64,000 nucleotides of DNA from Saccharopolyspora_D taberi (GCF_039534165.1 NZ_BAAAUX010000016.1:248001-312000); one strand, 5' to 3'; shown: positions 16,180 through 26,532, counted from the first letter of the stretch. Translations and numbers: made by a program. Notes: generated by a model not told the origin, from the sequence alone.

Positions 16180-16629
16180 ATGTCCCTGTCCGACGACGCG
16201 GCCGAAGCGCGCGCGCAGGGCTGGCGCGCCCTGGCCGCGCTGCACGCGCGGATCGATGTCCGGATCGAACGCGCGCTGCAGTCCGAGCACGACCTCAGCG
16301 TCAGCGAGTTCACCGTGCTCGACGTGTTGTCCCGGCAGGACGGCTGGCACATGCGGATGCAGCAGCTGGCCAACGCGGTCGTGCTCAGCCAGAGCGCGAC
16401 CACCCGGCTGGTGACCAGGCTGGAGAAGGTGGGCCTGCTGCGCCGCTACCTGTGCGAGGACGACCGCAGGGGCATCTACACCGAGGTCAGCGAGGCGGGA
16501 CAGCAGCTGCTCGCGCGCGCCCGGCCCACCCACGACACGGCCCTGCGCGAAGCGCTGGACGAGTCCGCCGAGGTTCCCGAGCTGGCGCCGCTGGTGCGGG
16601 CGCTGGAGACACTGGAGTCCGTCGTCTAG
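16180..16629 (+). CDS. MarR-family transcriptional regulator
   Basis: A 149-residue winged-helix regulator. The core runs from SEFTVLDVLSR through LANAVVLSQSATTRLVTRLEK (recognition helix) to the wing DDRRGIYTEVSEAG. The ATG at 16180 lies 32 bases after a TAGGCT hexamer (16143-16148), which with TTGCAC at 16117-16122 makes a possible promoter at 20-base spacing. The next gene downstream is an MFS exporter with a perfect palindrome in its promoter. Control of that exporter is the likely role. The ligand is unknown. Confidence 0.88.
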   Translation: MSLSDDAAEARAQGWRALAALHARIDVRIERALQSEHDLSVSEFTVLDVLSRQDGWHMRMQQLANAVVLSQSATTRLVTRLEKVGLLRRYLCEDDRRGIYTEVSEAGQQLLARARPTHDTALREALDESAEVPELAPLVRALETLESVV

Positions 16630-16661
16630 TTGTCGCAGGCCAAGACGCTGCGGAATTCCGT

Positions 16662-16700
16662 TTGACTCTCACATCGATGTGAAACTCTAGCGTCTCGGGC
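16662..16700 (+). promoter_or_regulatory. MFS-exporter promoter with perfect 14-bp palindrome
   Basis: TTGACT (16662-16667) and TAGCGT (16688-16693) make a -35/-10 pair with a long 20-base spacer. The -10 ends seven bases before the ATG at 16701, with no ribosome site, so a leaderless mRNA is likely. Between them lies the perfect palindrome TCACATCGATGTGA (16669-16682). Its position in the spacer is ideal for repression, most simply by the MarR protein encoded just upstream. Confidence 0.65.
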
Positions 16701-17885
16701 ATGAGCAAGAGCTTCGCCTCGCTCGCCGCCTTGTTCGCGAGCGTCTTCGTGGTCGGCACGTCGGAATACCTGGTCGCAGGCATGCTGCCCGAGGTCGGTT
16801 CTGATCTTCAGGTGACACAGGGCACCGCCGGGCAGACGGTCACCGCCTACGCGCTCGGGGTGGTGATCGGCGGTCCCGTGGTGACCATGGCGACCGCGCG
16901 GCTGCCTCGCAAGGGTCTGGCGCTCGGTCTGATGCTGCTGTTTGCCGCCGGTAGCGCGCTCAGCGCGCTGGCCCCCACGTTCGGGATGCTGCTGGCCGGG
17001 CGGGTGATCTCGTCGCTCAGCCACGCCGCTTTCCTGGCGCTGGCGCTGGTGATGGCCACGAGCGTGGTGCCCGAGCAGAGGACCGGCTCGGCCATTGCCG
17101 CCGTGGCCTCCGGATTCACCGTGGCCACGTTGCTCGGGGTGCCATTGGGTTCGCTGCTGGGGCATGCCGCTGGGTGGCGCGCCCCGTTCGCGGTGCTCAC
17201 CGCGCTCACCCTGGCCGCCGTCGCCTTGCTGGCGCTGGTGCTGCCCAGGCAGCAGGCGCCGACTACGAGCTTGCGCGACGAGTTGCGGGTGGTGACCCGC
17301 AAGCCGGTGCTGCTGGCCATCGCCACCACCGCGGTCGGTTTCTCCGGCGTCGCCGTCGTGTTCACCTACATCGCACCGCTGCTCACTCGGGTCGCCGGCT
17401 TCGCTCCGGCCGCCGTCTCCGCCCTGCTGCTCGCCTACGGCGCCGGCAGTTTCCTGGGCAACCTGGCCGCGGGCAAGCTGACCGACAAGTCCATGTCCGC
17501 GACCGTGCGCGGCGTGTTCGGCGGCCTGACCGGCGTACTGGTGACCATGCCGTTCGCCGCCGCCTGGCAGCCCACCGCCGTCTTTGCCGTCCTCGTCCTG
17601 GGCCTGCTCGCCACCGCCACCATCGCCCCGCTGCAGGGCCTGATCCTGCGCCACGCCGGGGCGGCCCCGAACCTGGCGGTCTCGGTCAACGTCGGCGCGT
17701 TCAACCTCGGCGCCGCCGTCGGCTCCGCGCTCGGCGGGCTCCTCGTGGCCGCGGGCGCGCTGAGGTGGACCGGACTGGCCGGGGCCGTGCTGAGCCTGAC
17801 CGGCCTGGCCCTGACCTACCTGGCTCTGCCCCGCACCCGTACCGCCTCAAGTACCGACAGCGCCGCGGTCTCCACCGCCGCTTGA
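16701..17885 (+). CDS. MFS drug/metabolite exporter, DHA1 family
   Basis: A 394-residue transporter with twelve predicted helices. The first helix carries GTSEYLVAGMLPE, the signature of the AraJ/YdhP/Cmx-like branch of DHA1 exporters. Loop 2-3 has the ATARLPRKGLALG variant of the MFS A-motif. These proteins export chloramphenicol, sugars or related small molecules by proton antiport. It follows the MarR gene after 71 bases and precedes an oxidoreductase by 38 bases. The three look like an inducible detoxification cassette. Substrate unknown. Confidence 0.88.
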   Translation: MSKSFASLAALFASVFVVGTSEYLVAGMLPEVGSDLQVTQGTAGQTVTAYALGVVIGGPVVTMATARLPRKGLALGLMLLFAAGSALSALAPTFGMLLAGRVISSLSHAAFLALALVMATSVVPEQRTGSAIAAVASGFTVATLLGVPLGSLLGHAAGWRAPFAVLTALTLAAVALLALVLPRQQAPTTSLRDELRVVTRKPVLLAIATTAVGFSGVAVVFTYIAPLLTRVAGFAPAAVSALLLAYGAGSFLGNLAAGKLTDKSMSATVRGVFGGLTGVLVTMPFAAAWQPTAVFAVLVLGLLATATIAPLQGLILRHAGAAPNLAVSVNVGAFNLGAAVGSALGGLLVAAGALRWTGLAGAVLSLTGLALTYLALPRTRTASSTDSAAVSTAA

Positions 17886-17923
17886 ATCACCAACCCCCTC
17901 CCCCGGAAGGTCTTCTCCTGACC

Positions 17924-18799
17924 ATGCATGCCGTCCGGATCGACCGCCACGGCGGCCCCGACGTCCTGACCGTCCGCGAGATCGCTGAACCCACCCTCGC
18001 CGCTGGCGAAGTCCTCATCCACACCACGGCCAGCAGCCTCAACCCGGTGGACTGGAAAACCCGCGCCTGGCAGGTCGGCCCGCCGCTGCCTGCCACGCTC
18101 GGCTGGGACCTCTCCGGCCGCATCGTCGCCAGCACCGACCCGGCCCACGAAGTGGGCAAGCCGGTGATCGCCATGTCCGCGCAGATCGCCACCGGCCGTG
18201 GTACCTGGGCCGAGCACGTGGCCCTGCCCGGCCACCTGGTGACCGCCGCGCCGACCACGGTGCCGTTGGCCGACGCGGCGGCCCTGCCCCTGGCCGGGGT
18301 GACCGCCCTGCAGGCCCTGCGCACCGCCGAGTTGACCGCCGGGGAGCGGATCCTGGTCATCGGCGCGGCAGGGGCGGTCGGTGGCCTGGCCGTCCAGCTC
18401 GCCCGTCGGACCGGCGCTCACGCTGACGCCCTGGTCTCCCGGCCCGGACACGAACACGCCGCCCGGGAGCTCGGCGCGCAGCAGGTCTGGCACCGCCGCG
18501 ACGACCTGCCCCACGGCCGCTATCCGGTGATCCTCGACACGGCCGGCATCGACGCAGCCGCCGCCCTCGCCCCCGGGCGCTACGTCTCCATCGCCGACCA
18601 CCCCCTGCCCGACGTGCCCGGCGCCCGCAAGAGCTACGTCCAGGAGAACGCCACCGACCTCGCGCATCTCGCCAGGCTCGTCGACACCGGCGAACTACGT
18701 CTGCGGATCGCCGCCCGCTACCCGTACACCGACATCCGCGCCGCCCACGAGCGCTTCGAAGCCGGCGGCCTGCTCGGCAAGATCCTCATCACCTTCTGA
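17924..18799 (+). CDS. NADPH-dependent MDR-family oxidoreductase
   Basis: A 291-residue zinc-independent MDR enzyme, shorter than typical quinone reductases. The N-terminal domain holds SSLNPVDWKTRAW, and the cofactor motif is GAAGAVGGLAVQLARR. The central part is compact, and the C-terminus ends GGLLGKILI as in this subgroup. It reduces quinones, enones or aldehydes by family knowledge. The ATG at 17924 is preceded by GGAAGG 13 bases upstream, slightly distant. Placement behind the MFS exporter suggests co-expression under the MarR regulator. Confidence 0.83.
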   Translation: MHAVRIDRHGGPDVLTVREIAEPTLAAGEVLIHTTASSLNPVDWKTRAWQVGPPLPATLGWDLSGRIVASTDPAHEVGKPVIAMSAQIATGRGTWAEHVALPGHLVTAAPTTVPLADAAALPLAGVTALQALRTAELTAGERILVIGAAGAVGGLAVQLARRTGAHADALVSRPGHEHAARELGAQQVWHRRDDLPHGRYPVILDTAGIDAAAALAPGRYVSIADHPLPDVPGARKSYVQENATDLAHLARLVDTGELRLRIAARYPYTDIRAAHERFEAGGLLGKILITF

Positions 18800-18817
18800 A
18801 GCGCATCCCGATGCTGA

Positions 18818-19465
18818 CTAGTCCTGGGAAATGGTGGCGCGCAGCGCGTCGACGGCGTGCTGCCGGTGCTCGGTCAGCCGCAGGATGACCTCCGGGGCGT
18901 CCCGCCTGGCCGCCGCGTCCACGATCACCTGGTGCTCGTGGTGCACGCGCGTGCGGTTGACGTCGGAGTTGTAGTACACCGCGCGGTAGGCGTCGGTGGC
19001 GTCCCACAGCGTCCGCACCACGCGCAGCAGGCGCGGCATCCGCGCCGGTTCCAGGAGGGCGAAGTGGAACCGGCGGTTCGCCCCGATCATCGCGACCAGG
19101 TCACCGCCCGCGGAGGCCTCCTCGACGTCCCGCCGCGCGTCGTCGATCCGCTCCAGGTCGGCGGCGGTGAGCTGGTCGACGGCGACCCGGGCGGCCTCCG
19201 ACTCCAGCAGCTCCCGCATCCGGTACACCTCCAGCAGGTCGCTCAGCGACAGCTCCGCCACCGAGTAGCCGCGGTGCGGCTGGTAGACGACCTGGCCCTC
19301 GGCCTCCAGCGTCTTGAGCGCCTCCCGCAGCGGCACCCGGCTGACGCCGAGCCGCTGCGCGATGGTGTCCTGCCGGATCGGCTGCGCCGGCGCGAGTTCG
19401 CCGGCCACGATGGCCTTGCGCAGCTCTTCGAGCACGAACTCCTGGGTGGTGGGTGGGCGTCGCAT
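18818..19465 (-). CDS. GntR-family regulator (FCD subfamily)
   Basis: A 215-residue regulator. The winged helix (about 10-70) has RQDTIAQRLGVSRVPLREALKTLEAEG, and the C-terminal FCD ligand domain has metal/carboxylate-type helices around RELLESEAARVAV, NRRFHFALLE and HEHQVIVDA. The ATG at 19465 follows CTGGAG. It is divergent from the CoA-transferase/glutaryl-CoA dehydrogenase operon, with 175 bases between. FCD proteins usually sense organic acids, so glutarate or a CoA-pathway acid is the natural inducer candidate. Confidence 0.88.
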   Translation of the reverse strand: MRRPPTTQEFVLEELRKAIVAGELAPAQPIRQDTIAQRLGVSRVPLREALKTLEAEGQVVYQPHRGYSVAELSLSDLLEVYRMRELLESEAARVAVDQLTAADLERIDDARRDVEEASAGGDLVAMIGANRRFHFALLEPARMPRLLRVVRTLWDATDAYRAVYYNSDVNRTRVHHEHQVIVDAAARRDAPEVILRLTEHRQHAVDALRATISQD

Positions 19466-19640
19466 CGCACTCCAGAGCGGCCGGGGAGGTGAATCGATCT
19501 TACGGGTGACCGGCAGCAGTGCCTCCGCTTTTCCCGGTTGACCCGTCGATCGACAACTGTATATTGGATCCAACTTCGTGCCGTCGCAAGCCCGAACCCT
19601 GTCCAGCAGCCCGAACCCTGTCCAGCGGAGGTGGTCGGTC

Positions 19641-20804
19641 GTGGAGCGTTGCCTGCCGATGGACGGCGTCGTCGTGGCCGACTTCAGCCGGGTGCTCGCC
19701 GGCCCGTACGCGACCATGCTGCTGGCCGACCTCGGCGCGACCGTCATCAAGGTGGAGCGGCCGGGCACCGGTGACGACACCCGCAGCTGGGGTCCGCCGT
19801 GGACCGAGCACAGCTCGTCCTACTTCGAGTCGGTGAACCGGGGCAAGCGCAGCATCGCGCTCGACCTCGCCGATCCCGCCGACCGGGAAGCGGCCAGGGA
19901 GCTCGTGCGCCGCGCCGACGTCCTGGTGGAGAACTTCCGGCCGGGTTCGCTGGCCCGCCACGGCCTGGACTACGACAGCGCGCAGGCGCTCAACCCGCGG
20001 CTGGTCTACGCGTCGATCTCGGGTTTCGGCAGCGGCGCGGGCGCCGATCTCCCCGGCTACGACTTCGTCGTGCAGGCCCTCGGCGGGCTGATGAGCATCA
20101 CCGGCGATCCGGACGGTCCGCCCACCAAGGTCGGCGTCGCGCTGGTCGACGTGCTCACCGGCAAGGACGCCGCGCTGGGGATCATGGCGGCGCTGCGCCA
20201 GCGGGAGACCACCGGCCGCGGCCAGCACGTCGAGGTCAACCTGCTGTCCAGCCTGCTGGGCTCGCTGGTCAACCAGCTCAGCGGGCTGCTGGCCACCGGC
20301 GTCGCCCCGGAGCGCATGGGCAACCGGCACCCCAGCATCGCGCCCTACGAGACCCTGCGCTGCGAGGACGCGTTCCTGGCCGTCGCGATCGGCAACGACG
20401 TGCAGTTCCGCAGGCTCACCGAAACCCTCGGCCTGGTCGGCATGGCCGACGATCCGCGCTACGCCACCAACGCCCAGCGCGTCGCCAACCGCACGAGCAT
20501 GGCCGAACGGCTGGAGAACGTGCTCGGCGCGCGCACGGCCGCGGACTGGCAGGACCGGTTGCAGCGGGCGGGGATCGCCTGCGGCCAGGTCAACGACCTC
20601 TCCCGCGCCGTGCACTACGCGGAGTCGCTGGGGCTGCGCCCGATGGTCGACCCCGGCGACGGCGCGATCATGCAGGCGCGGATGCCGATCGACTTCTCCG
20701 ACTCGGCCAGCGCGAAGCCGTCCCCGCCGCCACGGCTCGGCGAGCACGGCGACCGGATCCGCGCCTGGCTGTCCGATCCGGACGCGGGCGCCCCACCCGC
20801 CTGA
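19641..20804 (+). CDS. gcdG: CaiB/BaiF-family CoA-transferase, probable glutarate CoA-transferase
   Basis: A 387-residue family III CoA-transferase. The N-terminal DFSRVLAGPYATMLLADLGA segment and ENFRPG motif are diagnostic. The catalytic Asp170 lies in ALVDVLTGKDAA. The GTG at 19641 is nine bases after GGAGG. It precedes glutaryl-CoA dehydrogenase by 49 bases; this pairing is known from glutarate catabolism (GcdG with GcdH; the human counterpart is SUGCT). The predicted reaction activates glutarate to glutaryl-CoA using succinyl-CoA or similar. Acceptor specificity is inferred from context. Confidence 0.8.
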   Translation: MERCLPMDGVVVADFSRVLAGPYATMLLADLGATVIKVERPGTGDDTRSWGPPWTEHSSSYFESVNRGKRSIALDLADPADREAARELVRRADVLVENFRPGSLARHGLDYDSAQALNPRLVYASISGFGSGAGADLPGYDFVVQALGGLMSITGDPDGPPTKVGVALVDVLTGKDAALGIMAALRQRETTGRGQHVEVNLLSSLLGSLVNQLSGLLATGVAPERMGNRHPSIAPYETLRCEDAFLAVAIGNDVQFRRLTETLGLVGMADDPRYATNAQRVANRTSMAERLENVLGARTAADWQDRLQRAGIACGQVNDLSRAVHYAESLGLRPMVDPGDGAIMQARMPIDFSDSASAKPSPPPRLGEHGDRIRAWLSDPDAGAPPA

Positions 20805-20853
20805 CAGCACCGTCCCGCACCACCGCCAGAACCCGGTCAAGGAGGACCACCCG

Positions 20854-22047
20854 ATGAGCACCAGCGGTTCCCGCCCCGCCTTCGATCCCCGCGACCCGCT
20901 GGGCATCGACGACGAGCTCAGCGCCGAGCAGCTCGCGATCCGCGACAGCGTCCGCGCGCTGTGCCGCGACCACGTCCTGCCGCACGTCGCGGAGTGGTTC
21001 GAGCGCGGCGAATTCCCCCGGGCCAGGGAACTGGCGCGGGAGCTCGGCAAGCTCGGCGTGCTGGGCATGCACCTGGAGGGCTACGGCTGCGCCGGGATGT
21101 CGGCGGTCGACTACGGCCTGGCCTGCGAGGAGCTGGAAGCCTGCGACTCGGGGCTGCGCTCGCTGGTGTCGGTGCAGGGCTCGCTGGCGATGTTCGCGAT
21201 CTGGCGCTGGGGTTCGGAGGAGCACAAGCAGCAGTGGCTGCCGCGGATGGCTGCGGGCGAGGCGATCGGCTGCTTCGGCCTGACCGAGCCCGACCACGGT
21301 TCGGACCCGGCGTCGATGCGCACCGCGGCCCGCCGCGACGGCTCGGACTGGGTGCTCAACGGGCGCAAGATGTGGATCACCAACGGCAGCATCGCCGACG
21401 TCGCGGTCGTGTGGGCGCAGACCGACGACGGCGTGCGCGGTTTCGTCGTCCCCACCGACGCCCCCGGCTTCTCCGCGCCGGAGATCAAGCAGAAGCTCTC
21501 GCTGCGCGCGTCGGTCACCAGCGAGCTCGTCCTCGACGACGTCCGGCTTCCGGCCGAGGCCGAGCTGCCCGGCGCGCAGGGGCTGCGGGGTCCGCTGAGC
21601 TGCCTGAACGAGGCGCGCTACGGCATCGTCTGGGGCGCGACCGGCGCGGCCCGCGCCTGCCTGGAGGCGGCGCTGGACTACGCCGGGAGCCGCGAGCAGT
21701 TCGGCAGGCCGATCGCCGGGTTCCAGCTCACCCAGGGCAAGCTGGCCGACATGGCGGTGCGGGTGCAGAACGGCCGCCTGCTCGCGATGCACCTCGGCAA
21801 GCGCAAGGACGCCGGGAAGCTGCTGCCGCAGCAGGTGAGCTTCGGCAAGCTCGACAACGTGCGCGGAGCGCTGGAGGTCGCGCGGACCGCGCGCACCATC
21901 CTGGGTGCGAACGGGATTTCCCTGGAGTACCCGGTGATCCGGCACATGACGAACCTGGAGTCGGTGCTGACCTACGAGGGCACCAGCGAGATGCACGCGC
22001 TGACCATCGGACAGGCGATGACCGGGCTGTCCGCCTTCCGGGGCTGA
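20854..22047 (+). CDS. gcdH: Glutaryl-CoA dehydrogenase
   Basis: A 397-residue acyl-CoA dehydrogenase that oxidatively decarboxylates glutaryl-CoA to crotonyl-CoA. The glutaryl-specific arginine is visible as Arg102 in LRSLVSVQGSL. The FAD-binding CFGLTEPDHGSDP segment is present. The catalytic base is Glu375 in YEGTSEMH. The start is set by AGGAGGA before the ATG at 20854. It acts with the upstream CoA-transferase, and its crotonyl-CoA product could feed 3-hydroxybutyryl-CoA dehydrogenases such as the one at 12417. The likely electron acceptor is ETF. Confidence 0.92.
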   Translation: MSTSGSRPAFDPRDPLGIDDELSAEQLAIRDSVRALCRDHVLPHVAEWFERGEFPRARELARELGKLGVLGMHLEGYGCAGMSAVDYGLACEELEACDSGLRSLVSVQGSLAMFAIWRWGSEEHKQQWLPRMAAGEAIGCFGLTEPDHGSDPASMRTAARRDGSDWVLNGRKMWITNGSIADVAVVWAQTDDGVRGFVVPTDAPGFSAPEIKQKLSLRASVTSELVLDDVRLPAEAELPGAQGLRGPLSCLNEARYGIVWGATGAARACLEAALDYAGSREQFGRPIAGFQLTQGKLADMAVRVQNGRLLAMHLGKRKDAGKLLPQQVSFGKLDNVRGALEVARTARTILGANGISLEYPVIRHMTNLESVLTYEGTSEMHALTIGQAMTGLSAFRG

Positions 22048-22090
22048 GCGGCGGGCGCCCCGGTGGTCCACAGTGGACGGATGCGGCCGG

Positions 22091-22163
22091 GGCGCTGCTC
22101 CGGATAGACGGCGAGCCGGGCGCTACTCCGGAAATAGCCGTCGGGGTGCTTCTCCGGAAATAG
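22091..22163. repeat. Three imperfect tandem repeats
   Basis: Units GGCGCTGCTCCGGATAG (22091), GGCGCTACTCCGGAAATAG (22119) and GGTGCTTCTCCGGAAATAG (22145) recur at periods of 28 and 26 bases after gcdH. Their role is unknown. They could be protein-binding sites or a degenerating repeat. Confidence 0.55.
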
Positions 22164-22169
22164 CGGCTC

Positions 22170-22200
22170 ATCGTCAAGTTCTGGTTGACGATTCGTTTCT
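22170..22200 (+). terminator. Rho-independent-like terminator after gcdH
   Basis: ATCGTCAA (22170-22177) and TTGACGAT (22185-22192) form a perfect 8-bp stem with a seven-base loop, followed by TCGTTTCTTTT. This is the best T-tailed hairpin on the plus strand here. The remainder up to 22400 is relatively AT-rich and probably carries the protease promoter. Confidence 0.6.
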
Positions 22201-22400
22201 TTTCGGAGTCGAAGCAATGCGGTTTGGCGTGCAAAGGCGGGAAAGCCGCGCCGTCTGACCGCATCGCACGCTATCTCACCTGGATCGGCGGTTGTTTCGC
22301 GGCCCTGCCGGTGTCATATTTCCCCTGCTCAAGCGAGTGTTCTTCATGTTCCCTGGTTGCCCGGTTCCACCCCGGGCACCTCTGCATGAGGGGAAATTCC

Positions 22401-23993
<1,593 letters not shown>

Positions 23994-24049
23994 CCGGGGC
24001 GACGGTCTCGCGCGGGGTGGCCGGAAGGGCGGCCCCGCGCGAAACCGGT

Positions 24050-24808
24050 TCACCAGACGGTGAAACCGCCGTCGGCGACGAGGTTGCTGCCGGTGACGAA
24101 GCTGCTCGCGTCGGACGCGAGGAACACCGCAACCGGGCCGAGTTCGCGGGGTTCGGCGACCCGGCCCATCGGGGTCTGCGCGATCCAGGTGCTGTACCAC
24201 TCCGGCTGGGTCGTCTCGACCGACCGGAGCAGCTCGGTCCCGGTGTAGCCGGGCGAGATCGAGTTGACCCGGACCCCGCGCCCGGCCCATTCCCCGGCCA
24301 GCGACTTGGTCAGCATGATCACCCCGGCCTTGGAGGCGTTGTAGGACGCCTGCGGCTGCGGGTGGTTGGAGATCAGCCCGGACATCGACGCGATGTTGAT
24401 GATCGACCCCGAGCCCTGCGCCAGCATCGCCTTGCCCGCCTCGCGGCAGCACCAGAACACCGCGTCGAGGTTGAGCCCCAGCACGGACCGCCACGATTCG
24501 TCCGGCATGGACTCCGCGGGCTCGTTGCGCACCATCCCGGCGTTGTGCACCGAGACGTCGAGGTGGCCGTGGTCGGCGACGATCCGGCCGACCACGTCGG
24601 CGACCGCCCGCGAGTCGGTGACGTCCAGGGCGCGGAACTCGCCCCCGACCTCGTCGGCGGCGCGCTTGCCGGTCTCCGGGTTGATCTCGCCGATCACCAC
24701 GTGCGCCCCGGCCGAGCTCAGCGACCTGGCCAGTTCCAGGCCGATTCCCTGGCCACCGCCGGTGACCAGCGCGACCCTGCCCTGGAGGGAGAAGACCTCG
24801 GTTCCCAT
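24050..24808 (-). CDS. Short-chain dehydrogenase/reductase
   Basis: A 252-residue classical SDR. The cofactor motif TGGGQGIG is at 16-23, NAG at 89-91, and the active-site Tyr156 and Lys160 lie in SYNASKAG. The C-terminus ends in LVADGGFTVW, the usual substrate-loop end. An acidic residue after beta-2 (GEINPE) suggests NAD preference. The gene is convergent with the protease and precedes nothing on its strand except the amidase upstream, so its pathway is unclear. It could act on a sugar, polyol or hydroxyacyl substrate. Confidence 0.87.
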   Translation of the reverse strand: MGTEVFSLQGRVALVTGGGQGIGLELARSLSSAGAHVVIGEINPETGKRAADEVGGEFRALDVTDSRAVADVVGRIVADHGHLDVSVHNAGMVRNEPAESMPDESWRSVLGLNLDAVFWCCREAGKAMLAQGSGSIINIASMSGLISNHPQPQASYNASKAGVIMLTKSLAGEWAGRGVRVNSISPGYTGTELLRSVETTQPEWYSTWIAQTPMGRVAEPRELGPVAVFLASDASSFVTGSNLVADGGFTVW

Positions 24809-24846
24809 CGGCTGCCCTGCCTTCCGAGAGACGGATCAGTGCCCGC

Positions 24847-26310
24847 TCAACGTAGCGGCGGCGGGATGATCCGGTGCACCCAGTCGCTGGCACGTTCATA
24901 CGCGCAGGCGAGTCGCAGCAGCGGCCATTCGGCGTGGTTGCGCCCGATGAGCTGCACGCCGGTCGGCAGCCCGGCGGCGTTGAAACCGGCGGGCAGGTTC
25001 AGCACCGGGTGGCCGGACAGCGTCCACGGCGCGGTGGTTTCCATCCACCGGTGGTAGGTGTCCATCGCGCGCCCGCCGACCTCGTCCGGCCAGCGCTTGG
25101 CCGCGTCGAACGGGAAGACCTGGGTGCTCGGGGCGAGCAGGAAGTCGTAGTCGTCGAACAACGCCGCCACCTGCGCGTGCCAGCTGTCGCGGCCCTCGCA
25201 CGCCGCGGCCACGTCGGACATGCCCATCCGCAGGTAGCCCTCGACCTCGAACCGCGCCTCGGGCTTGAGCAGTTCGCGCCGCGCCGGATCGCGGTAGTGC
25301 TCGGTCAGCGACTCGCCCAGCATCCAGTGCCGCCACAGCAGGAAGGTCTGCCAGGCCCGCTCGACCGGCAGTTCGCGCTCGACCGGTTCGACGACGCAAC
25401 CGATCTCCTCGAACACCGCGAACGACGACTCGCAGACGTCGAGCACACCGGGTTCGGTCGGCAGGTAGCCGCCGAAGTCGCCGACCCACCCGATGCGCGG
25501 GGAGCCGGCGTGGTGCTCCAGCGCGCCGGTGAACAGCGCCGGGTCCTGCTCCGCGCTGAGCGGGGCGCGCTCGTCCGGACCGGCCATAGTGGACAGGAGC
25601 ATGGCCAGGTCGCGCACGGTCCTGGCCATCGGGCCCGGTACCGAGGGGTTGCTGACGAACCCGGGCTCGGGAATCCGGCCGAAGCTCGGGCGCAGGCCGA
25701 GGACGTGGCAGAACGCCGCCGGATTGCGCAGCGAGCCCATGAAGTCGGTGCCGTCGGCCACCGGCAGCATCCGCAGCGACAGCGCCGCCGCGGCACCGCC
25801 GCTGCTGCCGCCCGCGCCGCGCGCCGGGTCGAACGGGTTGACGGTGGTGCCGAAGACCGGGTTGAAGGTGTGCGAGCCCAGCCCGAACTCCGGCACGTTG
25901 GTCTTGCCGATGACGATCGCGCCCGCCGACCGCATCCGCTCGACGACCAGGCCGTCGGACTCGGCGACCTGCCCGGCCAGGATTGGCGACCCCTTGGTGG
26001 TGGGGAAGCCCGCGGCGTCGGTGAGGTCCTTGACCGCGATCGGGAACCCGTGCATCCAGCCCGCGTACTCGCCGCGGTCGAGGGCCTCGTCGCGCTGCTT
26101 GGCCTGGTCGAGCAGCCCTTCGTCGTCGGCCCGGGAGACGATCGCGTCGACCAGCGGGTTGAACCGGTCGATGTGCTCCAGGTAGGTGCGCATCACCTCG
26201 ACGCAGGAGACCTCCCGGCGGCGGATCAGCCAGGAGAGCTCGACCGCGTCGAGCAGCACCAGATCGGGAATCCGGGAAGAAGGAAGACCGGCACCGGGTG
26301 CGAGGACCAC
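24847..26310 (-). CDS. Amidase-signature family hydrolase
   Basis: A 487-residue amidase of the Ser-cisSer-Lys class. Using the GTG at 26310, Lys94 lies in IAVKD, the cis-Ser is about 169 in GGSSGG, and the nucleophile Ser193 is in GTDFMGSLRNPA. The GSLR variant (usually GGSIR) is slightly unusual. It hydrolyses an amide or related bond in the cytoplasm; substrate cannot be told. The start is uncertain because neither GTG 26310 nor GTG 26259 has a ribosome site. It is divergent from the MFS gene and lies 38 bases upstream of the SDR gene. Confidence 0.85.
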   Translation of the reverse strand: MVLAPGAGLPSSRIPDLVLLDAVELSWLIRRREVSCVEVMRTYLEHIDRFNPLVDAIVSRADDEGLLDQAKQRDEALDRGEYAGWMHGFPIAVKDLTDAAGFPTTKGSPILAGQVAESDGLVVERMRSAGAIVIGKTNVPEFGLGSHTFNPVFGTTVNPFDPARGAGGSSGGAAAALSLRMLPVADGTDFMGSLRNPAAFCHVLGLRPSFGRIPEPGFVSNPSVPGPMARTVRDLAMLLSTMAGPDERAPLSAEQDPALFTGALEHHAGSPRIGWVGDFGGYLPTEPGVLDVCESSFAVFEEIGCVVEPVERELPVERAWQTFLLWRHWMLGESLTEHYRDPARRELLKPEARFEVEGYLRMGMSDVAAACEGRDSWHAQVAALFDDYDFLLAPSTQVFPFDAAKRWPDEVGGRAMDTYHRWMETTAPWTLSGHPVLNLPAGFNAAGLPTGVQLIGRNHAEWPLLRLACAYERASDWVHRIIPPPLR

Positions 26311-26444
26311 GATCTTGACAGTGGCCCGGTGCCGGGTCGCCGTCAAGCGGCATTCGGGGGCGAAATCTCCGACGAGGTGTCGGTCACGTCCTCGTTGCCC
26401 CTCGAACGGGCGGCGGTCGAGCCTGGTGGGGACCAGGTTCCCAC

Positions 26445-26532
26445 TGAGGAGGACCGATGGGCCACGCTCTTCTTCTGGCTCGTCGGGCCGACCGGGTGCG
26501 GGTGTCCCGCAGGGCACAGAGGAGGACCGATG
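26445..26532 (+). repeat. Duplicated ribosome-site/start-codon block before the MFS gene
   Basis: GAGGAGGACCGATG occurs at 26446-26459 and again at 26519-26532, 73 bases apart. The second is the true start context of the MFS gene. The first ATG opens a frame that shadows it. A CCTGGT-gggg-ACCAGG hairpin sits just upstream at 26422-26437. Confidence 0.5.
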
